A stretch of DNA of 7,159 nt from an uncultured Legionellaceae bacterium (GTDB lineage: Bacteria; Pseudomonadota; Gammaproteobacteria; Legionellales; Legionellaceae). Position 1 is the stretch's first letter. Each line of letters begins with the position of its first letter. The stretch covers positions 1 to 7,159 of the forward strand of contig CAISSD010000148.1 of the NCBI GenBank assembly GCA_903887975.1, given 5' to 3'. Both the position numbers and the translations under genes were made by a program. This document shows positions 1-6,002 of the stretch, piece after piece. The notes under the pieces are model-generated. The model saw only the letters and a list, made by a program, of their open reading frames with translations. It ran no database searches and was not told where the DNA came from.

Positions 1-177
1 ACGGCAAGCCGGACGCAGCAGGAGCCAGAAAACCAGACAACAACAGAACGAAATTGCACAGAAATTATTTTTTTCTAATCAGAGTGAACCAGCTTTATAT
101 TTGGCAACTTCTCAGTCACATAACTTCCAAGAGTAGGCAACAGTGCCCGAACTTCATCTGGAACCCCGATTTCCGGT
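1..177. other. Left-edge sequence of unknown origin with no complete gene
   Basis: No complete gene, RNA or promoter is recognisable here. Composition changes over short distances: a CAG/GAC-rich start, then an A/T run at 64-75, then mixed sequence. The only coding-like signal is a minus-strand open frame ending in TAG at 77-75 and open back to 221. It reads as a protein tail containing IGVPDEVRALLPTLGSY but has no start codon. Together with the repeats that follow, this part looks unlike the bacterial DNA from about 345 onward. It could be a contig-end chimera, host DNA or an unrelated mobile element; I cannot tell which. Confidence 0.4.
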
Positions 178-308
178 ATATGCCTGGAATATGCCTGGTA
201 TATACCATGTATATGTAGACCTCAACGATATCCATGGATATACATGGTATATCATTGGATGTATATACATGGTATATACGTGGTATATCGTGGTATATCC
301 ATGGATAT
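178..308. repeat. GGTATAT/CCATGG palindromic and tandem repeat cluster
   Basis: This is a dense cluster of short repeats built on TGGTATATAC and ATCCATGGAT words. ATATGCCTGG occurs twice (178-187, 189-198; period 11). GTGGTATATC occurs twice in tandem (280-289, 290-299). The perfect 14-bp palindrome ATATCCATGGATAT occurs at 228-241 and 295-308. TGGTATATACCA (196-207) is also a perfect palindrome. A 17-bp inverted repeat pairs 198-214 with 263-279 and could form a stem with a 48-nt loop. Both strands stay open in more than one frame, which is typical of low-complexity repeats and does not indicate a gene. No transposase or integrase gene accompanies it in the window. Origin unknown: eukaryotic-type satellite, intergenic repeat family or assembly artefact. 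Confidence 0.85.
198..279. repeat. 17-bp inverted repeat (198-214 / 263-279)
   Basis: The left arm GTATATACCATGTATAT (198-214) is the exact reverse complement of 263-279. The 48 bases between the arms contain one copy of the 14-bp ATATCCATGGATAT palindrome, so the region can fold as a nested cruciform or hairpin. There is no T-run next to either arm, so a terminator role is not supported. Confidence 0.75.
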
Positions 309-872
309 TCCCAGAATTCTGAAACCAGATTTCGCGGCCGGCCCGTGCTGCTGGTCTCATTCAATGCGCACACGCATGTTTATGGTGATTTTGCAGCCGT
401 TTTTTATCCTGATAAAGACAATCAATTGCTCAATGAACGCTGTAATATTTTTTATGGAATGAACATACCAGTGATTGAGCCTTTACCCAACGATTGCTCA
501 GAGAAAGAGCGTGATGCGTTCAAATTAAAAAATTTTTTAATCCAATTGTATGGAAAAAGCATTGAGATAGACAAGATTGACTCAAATACAACATTTGCAG
601 CAGATTCTTCAATTATAAAAGCCATTGAAAATAGCACCAGCAAATCTGCTTGGGGAACAGAAAGAGATGCTTTTTTATTAAACGAAGCACTGGGAGAAAA
701 GGTTGATGTCAACATCTATAGTAATCAAGCACCGCCTCATCGACCATCTAAAAAATTAAACAGCATTCATCTTAATAATGAAAACAATGTTCACTGGACA
801 ACGTTATCGTTTTTATCGCCCCCTAAAAAATACGCAGTAGACTCTGCAAGTACCCTCATCATCAAACCATAA
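234..872 (+). CDS. OTU-like cysteine protease, C-terminal fragment fused in frame to repeat sequence
   Basis: The open frame runs from an ATG inside the palindromic repeat to TAA. Roughly residues 1-37 are translated repeat plus a GC-rich stretch (GCGGCCGGCC near 335) and are unlikely to be real protein. From about residue 38 the sequence looks bacterial. WGTERDAFLLNEALG (about 140-154), then VDVNIYSN, then IHLNNENNVHWTTL (about 178-191) match the second half of OTU-family deubiquitinase-like domains, with HW supplying the catalytic His. The usual DGNC-type Cys loop of the N-terminal half is not visible, so the protein is probably truncated and inactive as it stands, or interrupted by a misassembly near 335-345. 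The next in-frame ATG is at 459 with no ribosome site. OTU proteases occur as secreted effectors in Legionella, Wolbachia and relatives; an effector role here is inference. Family assignment rests on short motifs only. Confidence 0.5.
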   Translation: MDIHGISLDVYTWYIRGISWYIHGYSQNSETRFRGRPVLLVSFNAHTHVYGDFAAVFYPDKDNQLLNERCNIFYGMNIPVIEPLPNDCSEKERDAFKLKNFLIQLYGKSIEIDKIDSNTTFAADSSIIKAIENSTSKSAWGTERDAFLLNEALGEKVDVNIYSNQAPPHRPSKKLNSIHLNNENNVHWTTLSFLSPPKKYAVDSASTLIIKP

Positions 873-877
873 TTAAA

Positions 878-906
878 TTGCGTGTTCTTCATTATCTTGA
901 TATGTT
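878..906 (+). promoter_or_regulatory. Putative sigma-70 promoter of mpl
   Basis: A -35-like TTGCGT (878-883) is separated by 17 bp from TATGTT (901-906), which is preceded by TG at 898-899 and so forms an extended -10 (TGaTATGTT). Transcription would begin near 913. That leaves only about 9 nt before the ATG at 922 but about 24 nt before the ATG at 937, which favours the later start of mpl. Confidence 0.5.
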
Positions 907-926
907 CAAAGAATTATTTTAATGAT

Positions 927-930
927 GGGA
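927..930 (+). promoter_or_regulatory. Ribosome binding site deciding the mpl start
   Basis: GGGA lies 6 nt before the ATG at 937. Nothing comparable precedes the upstream ATGs at 922 and 925. The 937 start also gives the N-terminus MHIHILG, which lines up with MRIHILG of E. coli Mpl. Confidence 0.5.
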
Positions 931-936
931 CGCATC

Positions 937-2283
937 ATGCACATTCATATTTTAGGGATCAGTGGCACGTTTATGAGTGCTATTGCTTTATTGGCTCGTG
1001 AATTGGGTTTTAAAGTAACCGGTAGCGATGCGGCATGTTATCCGCCGATAAGTGATTTATTGACCTCATCGGGCATCGATTGGACTGAAGGTTATGACGA
1101 CACCGCTTATGCACTCAAAGCCGATCTGGTGATTGTGGGTAATGCCATGAAACGAGGCATGCCCGTTGTGGAAGCCATTTTGAATGCGCGTAAACCCTAT
1201 CAATCAGGTCCTGCATGGCTTGCCGAACATGTTTTGTCTCGTTATAAAGTGATGGCCGTTGCAGGCACGCATGGTAAAACCACCACGACTTCGATGCTTG
1301 CTTGGATTTTGGAGCACGCAGGACTTCAACCTGGATTTTTAATTGGTGGGGTTGCGAGTCATTTTAAAACCAGTAATCGGTTGGGAAAAGGCGATTGGTT
1401 TGTCATCGAGGCTGATGAATACGATAGTGCTTTTTTTGATAAACGACCAAAGTTCATGCATTATCGCCCAAATGTTGCCATTTTAAATAATTTAGAGTTT
1501 GATCATGCCGATATTTACCAAGATTTAAAATCCATTCAACAACAATTTCATTATTTACTAAGAACCATTCCCGCCAATGGCTTGGTGATAAAACCTCGTG
1601 ATGATGTGGCTTTGAACGAAGTCCTGCGTATGGGTTGCTATACGGATGTTCAAACGATTGCATTAAAAGGTGATGCGCCTTGGTGTGCTGAGCTTTTGGA
1701 TGAAAGTGGGGCGTCTTTTAACATACGACATCACCATCATGTGGTTGCCACGGTTCATTGGGATTTGATTGGTGAATTTAATGTTGAAAATGCTTTGGCA
1801 GCGGTGGTGGCTGCTCACCATGTTGGGGTTTCACCAAAAGATGCAGCAAACGCTTTAAATCAATTTATCCCCGTGAAACGACGTTTAGAAATCAAGCATC
1901 AAAGTCATGTGGTGGTTTATGATGATTTTGCTCATCATCCAACAGCCATTCAACGCACCATTAAAGCGGTTCAAGAAAGCGGCCGGCATCAACGCGTTTT
2001 GGTGGTTTTAGAGTGCGCATCATACACCATGAAATCAGGGATTCATGCCGATACGATGTCTTGGGCATTAGAAAGTGCTGATGTGGTTTTCGTCTTTAAT
2101 GGAGCGCAACTGGATTGGATTAATTTAATGCAGAAAACGCATCAGCAGTATCAAATTTATACCGATATTGACGATGTGGTTGCGGCGGTTGTCCGAGAAG
2201 CCAAGGCTGGTGATGCAATTTTGGTAATGAGTAATCGCGGTTTTGAAAACATCCACCAAAAACTTAAGGTTCAATTTTCGTAA
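937..2283 (+). CDS. mpl: UDP-N-acetylmuramate:L-alanyl-gamma-D-glutamyl-meso-diaminopimelate ligase
   Basis: Cytoplasmic ATP-dependent ligase of the Mur family. It attaches recycled murein tripeptide (L-Ala-D-Glu-mDAP) directly to UDP-MurNAc, bypassing MurC, MurD and MurE. At 448 aa it is close to full length (E. coli about 457). Visible from the 937 start are the Rossmann-type N-terminus HILGISGTFM (4-13), VTGSDA (27-32), the P-loop GTHGKTTTT (110-118), FVIEADEYDSAFFDKR (155-170), ILNNLEFDHADIY (182-194), the C-terminal YDDFAHHP (328-335), and VMSNRGF ahead of IHQKL near the end. Two further ATGs lie upstream (922, 925), adding five residues, but have poorer ribosome sites. One oddity: the normally well-kept LEPRSNTM segment reads LECASYTM (358-365). 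The gene stands alone on its strand and runs tail to tail into the permease gene with a 20-bp overlap. Confidence 0.96.
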   Translation: MHIHILGISGTFMSAIALLARELGFKVTGSDAACYPPISDLLTSSGIDWTEGYDDTAYALKADLVIVGNAMKRGMPVVEAILNARKPYQSGPAWLAEHVLSRYKVMAVAGTHGKTTTTSMLAWILEHAGLQPGFLIGGVASHFKTSNRLGKGDWFVIEADEYDSAFFDKRPKFMHYRPNVAILNNLEFDHADIYQDLKSIQQQFHYLLRTIPANGLVIKPRDDVALNEVLRMGCYTDVQTIALKGDAPWCAELLDESGASFNIRHHHHVVATVHWDLIGEFNVENALAAVVAAHHVGVSPKDAANALNQFIPVKRRLEIKHQSHVVVYDDFAHHPTAIQRTIKAVQESGRHQRVLVVLECASYTMKSGIHADTMSWALESADVVFVFNGAQLDWINLMQKTHQQYQIYTDIDDVVAAVVREAKAGDAILVMSNRGFENIHQKLKVQFS

Positions 2284-3673
2284 AACGCTTTTTTTGACGA
2301 AGGATCATGATGAAACAGGGGATGAGAACCAGCACCATCCCAAAACCAAAGCAGTACTGAAATTCATGAAGATTCATGATCCCAAGGCTTGCTTCAGGTG
2401 GGAAAAAACCAATCATTAAAGTCACACCACAACCCATTAAACCAAACATGCAGGCGGTATAATAACCCATTTTTTTTCCAGGAACGGTGAATAAGCGTTT
2501 GCGATGCGAAAATTTGTTTTTAAGTTTTATGGCGGCAAAGAACATGAAGACATACATCATGATGTAAAGCTCGGTGCTTAAATCGGTAAAAAACCAATAA
2601 ATTTCATTGATGGAGTGAATAAATAAAAATATCGCGCAAAACAGTGTTAGAAGGATGGCTTGTAATAATAAAATTCTGGATGGAACACCATGTTGATTTA
2701 ATCGATACAAACGTTCTGGCAAAAAACCATCGGTGACTGCAAGAGCCAAGCCTTTGGCAGGAGCAATGATCCAATTGATCATAAAGCCCAAACTGCCAAC
2801 CAGCATCAATACAATCAATAAAGGCATGAATGCTGATAAATGATACACGGCTAAAAAATTGGTGAACGCTTGCATCACCCCATTAACCAAACTAATTTTT
2901 GAGGCAGGCAATACAAAGGCAATGGCCAAAGATCCAAAAATCATGGTGAACAAAATCAATAAAACAGAAAGCAGCATGGCACGTGGGAAATTTTGTTGTG
3001 GTTTATGAATGTTTCTAACGTGCACTGCAGAAAGCTCCATGCCTAAAAAAGAGGTCATGATGGCGGTGAGTGAACTTAAAGATTCTGGATGGTGCAAGTC
3101 GGGTATCATGCTGTCCAAACTGAATTTTATCGCCATGGGTTGGCCCTGAATCAACCAAATGACAGCAAGAACAATAATGATACAAAGTGGCAACAACATG
3201 CCAACGATGGTACAAAAACTGGTGAACCGTGTGGAATTTTTGATGCCTTTGGATGATAAATACGTCAATGACCAAAAAATAACAAGCATGCATGTGATGA
3301 GAAAAAATTTATTTTGCGCCAATTCTGGATTGATTAAATAAGCAAAATTACCCGCAATAAACATCAAGATGGTTGGGTACCATACCATGGTGTTGACCCA
3401 TTGTAGCCAAATGGTTACAAAAGCCCAACGCTTTCCAAAAGCATGTTTGACCCAGCTGTAAATGCCGCCTTCATCCTCTGGCCATGTGGAGGCGAGTTCT
3501 GCGGTGATGAGGGCAACAGGAATTAAAAACAATAATGCAGATAAAGTAAAAAAGAAAATTAAAGACGAACCAAAAAGCGCTGTTGCTGGCAAATTACGTA
3601 CATTATCGATTGAGCCAATAATGAGCAGAACAAGGGCGGTGGTGGATATTTTTTCTTTAGACCAAGCTTTCAT
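2264..3673 (-). CDS. APC-superfamily amino acid permease/antiporter (GadC-like)
   Basis: Inner-membrane amino acid transporter of the APC superfamily, closest in feel to the glutamate:GABA antiporter branch (GadC, YjeM) that is expanded in Legionella and Coxiella. Its 469 aa carry about 12 hydrophobic segments (for example about 12-30, 36-60, 84-112, 124-142, 154-176, 232-256, 282-304, 334-354, 366-384, 406-424, 440-458). Family landmarks are SIDNVRNLPATALFGSS (21-37, the helix-1 substrate region), ASTWPEDEGGIYSWVKHAFG (61-80), GMELSAVHVRNIHKPQQNFP (211-230) and DGFLPERLYRLNQHGVPSR (315-333). The substrate cannot be read from sequence; glutamate/GABA or another amino acid pair is inference. 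The ATG is preceded by GAGGA (minus strand, 3688-3684) at a somewhat long 10 nt. It converges on mpl, and the last codons of the two genes overlap by 20 bp. Confidence 0.92.
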   Translation of the reverse strand: MKAWSKEKISTTALVLLIIGSIDNVRNLPATALFGSSLIFFFTLSALLFLIPVALITAELASTWPEDEGGIYSWVKHAFGKRWAFVTIWLQWVNTMVWYPTILMFIAGNFAYLINPELAQNKFFLITCMLVIFWSLTYLSSKGIKNSTRFTSFCTIVGMLLPLCIIIVLAVIWLIQGQPMAIKFSLDSMIPDLHHPESLSSLTAIMTSFLGMELSAVHVRNIHKPQQNFPRAMLLSVLLILFTMIFGSLAIAFVLPASKISLVNGVMQAFTNFLAVYHLSAFMPLLIVLMLVGSLGFMINWIIAPAKGLALAVTDGFLPERLYRLNQHGVPSRILLLQAILLTLFCAIFLFIHSINEIYWFFTDLSTELYIMMYVFMFFAAIKLKNKFSHRKRLFTVPGKKMGYYTACMFGLMGCGVTLMIGFFPPEASLGIMNLHEFQYCFGFGMVLVLIPCFIMILRQKKRFTKIEP

Positions 3674-3683
3674 TTAAGACGTG

Positions 3684-3688
3684 TCCTC
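3684..3688 (-). promoter_or_regulatory. Ribosome binding site of the permease gene
   Basis: Minus-strand GAGGA, 10 nt upstream of the ATG at 3673. It is the only good Shine-Dalgarno match near this start. Confidence 0.5.
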
Positions 3689-3701
3689 ATTAAGAGCGGT
3701 G

Positions 3702-3728
3702 ATTATATACTCAAGATATTCTAAACAA
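3702..3728 (-). promoter_or_regulatory. Putative promoter of the permease gene
   Basis: On the minus strand a consensus -10 TATAAT lies at 3707-3702. A weak -35-like TTGTTT at 3728-3723 gives a short 15-bp spacer; at the ideal 17 bp the hexamer is TGTTGT (3730-3725). Transcription would start near 3695, leaving a leader of about 20 nt. It is interleaved with the divergent toxin promoter. Confidence 0.45.
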
Positions 3729-3746
3729 CAGAAATTTTGCTATACT
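3719..3746 (+). promoter_or_regulatory. Putative extended -10 promoter of the cyclase-like operon
   Basis: TATACT (3741-3746) is preceded by TG at 3738-3739, giving a full extended -10 (TGcTATACT). The -35 region is poor: TTCTAA at 3719-3724, 16 bp away. Transcription would start near 3753, some 20 nt before the start codons. The weak -35 leaves room for an activator, which is inference. No repeat recognisable as a PmrA box was found. Confidence 0.55.
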
Positions 3747-3766
3747 AAATGTAGATGATGGACATT

Positions 3767-3771
3767 AGGGG
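3767..3771 (+). promoter_or_regulatory. Ribosome binding site of the cyclase-like gene
   Basis: AGGGG lies 2 nt before the first ATG (3774) but 5 nt before the second (3777). The second Met is therefore the likelier start, shortening the protein by one residue. Confidence 0.6.
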
Positions 3772-3773
3772 CA

Positions 3774-5630
3774 ATGATGCCGCAAGATTTGTTGTCTCAA
3801 GTTGTTGACCTTGGTGGTATGAAAACAGGAAGTGCAGCCATGAAGGCGTGTGGTATGCAGCCTGAGCTTGCGACACATTTAATGTTACAAAGTAAAGCGC
3901 TGGGCATTAACATCATTTTACGCGCTGGTTCACCGCCTGTTTATAACGTGCGGCGTGGTCCAAAAACAGGTTTTAACTTAAGTAAAACCAGTAATCAAGG
4001 CCTTTTCAAAGGCTCACTGGCCAAAGATAAGATATTCACCCGCATTGATTCAACAACAGGACTAGGTCTTGGTCATCATGATAAAGACCACAAGCATTTG
4101 CAATTAGCTGTGACGGATCCTGATCATCAATACACCGTCCCATTGTCCATTACCATGCAAGATATTTTAAGAGAGATTGGTTCAGGTGGTGATCTTAAGG
4201 TTTTGAGTTGTGATGATGAAACATTACGATTAGCCTACAAAGAAGGCAAAGGTGATAAAAATTTTAAGGGACAATTTGTTATTAAGCTTCGTGATGGCAA
4301 AGATGTGCCGATGTTTTATTCCAGACCATGGGATAAGCCGGACACCAATTCCAACAATAAACCTGTCGAACTTTCCAGTATTTCAGATGATGATTATCAG
4401 AATTTATTTCATCGATTATTTACCGTAGAATTTGGTGTGACCCAAGACCCTTCGGAAAAAACCAAATCTGCGGAGGTCTTTGCAAACACACCAAGAACGA
4501 CGGTTGATCTAAAACGTGCAATTTTAGACAGTAAAGTTGTGGGTGAAGATGACGATATTTTACAATGCTCCAATCGAAAAGAAATTTTGGAAAAGCTTGG
4601 ACCAGATACAATTAAACAGGTTTATGATCACTGTGCTTTAATCACAACAGGAGATTGGGATGGATTGGCTTTGGGTCATCCGCCTGATTTAAATGAAGTT
4701 TTTTCTAAAGTTTATAATACGTTTGATGTTGTGAACGGGCTTTCTGAGCAAACCGCATTATGCACAGCAAGTATTGACTATTTTAATGAGCTTAAACATG
4801 ATTCACGAATACAAGGGACCGAGTTGGGCCAACTGATTGCAAGCATTGAAAACCCTAAAGTATTGTTTAGTGATTTTTCTTTAGAACGAGCGGGCTGTAT
4901 TACCCCCCACGAATTTCTTTACGAGCAGTTAATTAATTATTCATATCGCGACAAAATCAACAGTGCTTATGGCAACAATCGAAGTAACGATGCCATCCAA
5001 AAAGCGATGAATAAGGCATTAGAATATGTCCATTCAAATCAATTTGTTAATCATGATGAGCCATTTAAAACTTGTTTTGATATTGCCCAAAGCGCTTATG
5101 AAAACCAAGTCAAAGAAAGACGAAAAAGTATGGTGAATCCAGATTGGGCGGCGGCGAATAATGCATCGTGGAAGAGCATTGATCTAGAACATTTGGGTAA
5201 GCATCTAAAAAAAGCATTAGAGCATCCTACAAAACCTTATATTGTTCCTGATGTGAATCATGATCACAATGTTCATGATTTGTTTCAACATGGGTTTGAC
5301 ATGCGTAATCCTTATGGCTCTAATCTCGAAGGTGCTTGGTTATTGATTACCAATGAGGGTTCTGTTGTTTATGGAGACACTCAAGAGCAATTGTGCGATG
5401 TTTTATTGATTGAAGGATTTTTAGAACATAATGTTTTTCCAGTGAATCATGGTGCCGATATGAATGCTGGCTGGGGTGAAGTGGTGATGAAACAGTTAGA
5501 ATTGGGGCAGCCTGTTTCTGAAAAAACGCTTGAACAATATGATCTTTGGAAAAGCAAAAAATTTAAATCTAGATTCCAAGATTTACTCCCTACAGAAGAA
5601 GAGAGTCCTAAATTAAGGCCAACATCATGA
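3774..5630 (+). CDS. Putative ExoY/CyaA/edema-factor-type nucleotidyl cyclase toxin (effector)
   Basis: A 618-aa soluble protein with no signal peptide or membrane segment. It carries, in order, the catalytic signature of class II (toxin) adenylate cyclases. ALGINIILRAG (42-52) with R50 matches the family's substrate Arg region. K64 and K71, in PKTGFNLSKTSNQG, have the exact seven-residue spacing of edema factor K346/K353 and CyaA K58/K65. GQFVIKLRDGK (166-176) fits the CyaA EQFEFRV strand. TTGDWDGLAL (291-300) supplies metal ligands D294 and D296. GCITPHE (374-380) matches GVITDFE of CyaA. QHGFDMRNP (505-513) gives H506 and N512 at the family's +6 spacing, followed by a strand (522-534) as in CyaA. 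The intervals K-to-D (230 residues) and D-to-H (212) are far longer than in edema factor (145 and 86), so large insertions exist. The C-terminal LLPTEEESPKLRPTS resembles a Dot/Icm E-block. Known relatives make cAMP or cGMP inside host cells after binding calmodulin or actin; product and activator here are unknown. It overlaps the next gene by 4 bp. Confidence 0.8.
   Translation: MMPQDLLSQVVDLGGMKTGSAAMKACGMQPELATHLMLQSKALGINIILRAGSPPVYNVRRGPKTGFNLSKTSNQGLFKGSLAKDKIFTRIDSTTGLGLGHHDKDHKHLQLAVTDPDHQYTVPLSITMQDILREIGSGGDLKVLSCDDETLRLAYKEGKGDKNFKGQFVIKLRDGKDVPMFYSRPWDKPDTNSNNKPVELSSISDDDYQNLFHRLFTVEFGVTQDPSEKTKSAEVFANTPRTTVDLKRAILDSKVVGEDDDILQCSNRKEILEKLGPDTIKQVYDHCALITTGDWDGLALGHPPDLNEVFSKVYNTFDVVNGLSEQTALCTASIDYFNELKHDSRIQGTELGQLIASIENPKVLFSDFSLERAGCITPHEFLYEQLINYSYRDKINSAYGNNRSNDAIQKAMNKALEYVHSNQFVNHDEPFKTCFDIAQSAYENQVKERRKSMVNPDWAAANNASWKSIDLEHLGKHLKKALEHPTKPYIVPDVNHDHNVHDLFQHGFDMRNPYGSNLEGAWLLITNEGSVVYGDTQEQLCDVLLIEGFLEHNVFPVNHGADMNAGWGEVVMKQLELGQPVSEKTLEQYDLWKSKKFKSRFQDLLPTEEESPKLRPTS
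5614..5618 (+). promoter_or_regulatory. Internal ribosome binding site for the 105-aa gene
   Basis: TAAGG lies 8 nt ahead of the ATG at 5627, inside the end of the upstream gene. The ATGA overlap (5627-5630) suggests translational coupling. Confidence 0.55.
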
Positions 5631-5944
5631 CAGAATTATTTCAACAATTAGAGCATGAAGTCAAAGCAACGGGTCAAATGCTACAACAAAAGGGTATCGA
5701 AAGTTTACAGGATGTACCCAATTGGTCTGGATTTATTGCAAAAATTTCAATATTAATGGTACAAAACGATCCTGTGGACATTCAAAAGCATCTGAATGAT
5801 GCCAATGTTTATTTTTGGGAGCACGAATCTGGTTTTCAAGAGGAATCCATCCCAAACGCAACGATTGAAAACATCAAAAGAATTTTGGATGAATTAATGA
5901 GTGAGCCTCAATCGTCGCTGACGTCGTTTAGATCTTCATTTTAG
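5627..5944 (+). CDS. Small acidic protein coupled to the cyclase-like gene, function unknown
   Basis: I do not recognise the family. The 105-aa product is strongly acidic (16 Asp/Glu against 7 Lys/Arg by hand count), looks largely helical (about 1-23, 33-50, 78-93), and has no signal peptide, membrane segment or Cys. Its ATG overlaps the stop of the cyclase-like gene by four bases (ATGA) and has a good TAAGG ribosome site, so the two are almost certainly made together. Small acidic helical proteins next to secreted toxins are often secretion chaperones or cognate inhibitors; either role here is inference from context only. The Ser-rich tail (QSSLTSFRSSF) follows an acidic segment (LDELMSEP), so it could also be a small effector. 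Confidence 0.8.
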   Translation: MTELFQQLEHEVKATGQMLQQKGIESLQDVPNWSGFIAKISILMVQNDPVDIQKHLNDANVYFWEHESGFQEESIPNATIENIKRILDELMSEPQSSLTSFRSSF

Positions 5945-5947
5945 TCT

Positions 5948-5975
5948 ATGCTTCTGTAAATGACTCAGGTACAAT
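5948..5975 (+). promoter_or_regulatory. Weak candidate promoter of bamD
   Basis: TACAAT (5970-5975) is an acceptable -10, about 28 nt upstream of the bamD ATGs. No good -35 is seen; ATGCTT at 5948-5953 is 16 bp away. bamD may instead be read through from the operon upstream, since no terminator is visible after 5944. Confidence 0.3.
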
Positions 5976-6002
5976 CTTTTGCATTTGATTGCAGATGGAT
6001 TA

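Noticed and set aside
178..308. CRISPR array
   Set aside because: Repeat words are 10-14 bp, overlapping, unequal in spacing and mutually palindromic. There are no spacers of regular length and no cas genes.
116..373. 85-aa minus-strand frame across the repeats
   Set aside because: Most of it is translated repeat (Tyr/Ile/His/Pro pattern), with no domain and no ribosome site.
2289..2295. Rho-independent terminator after mpl (T-run)
   Set aside because: A run of seven T follows the mpl stop, but no GC-rich stem precedes it, and the bases are coding sequence of the convergent permease gene.
3015..3293. 92-aa minus-strand frame and the 3159-3341 and 3462-3677 plus-strand frames
   Set aside because: All lie within the clearly coding permease gene in other frames; no recognisable protein features.
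3674..3700. PmrA-type box (two CTTAA words upstream of the permease ATG)
   Set aside because: The two CTTAA words on the minus strand are about 16 bp apart, not 11, and one touches the start codon.
5442..5469. Second HG motif (VNHGADMN, residues 557-564) as the cyclase catalytic His site
   Set aside because: It resembles VNHGTEQDN of edema factor, but the Asn is at +5 instead of +6. It also lies after the strand that follows the catalytic His in the family, so H506/N512 fits order and spacing better.
5979..6002. TTG start for bamD at 5979
   Set aside because: It would add polar residues before a lipoprotein signal peptide that is complete from the ATGs at 6003/6006, and these have a TGGA ribosome site.
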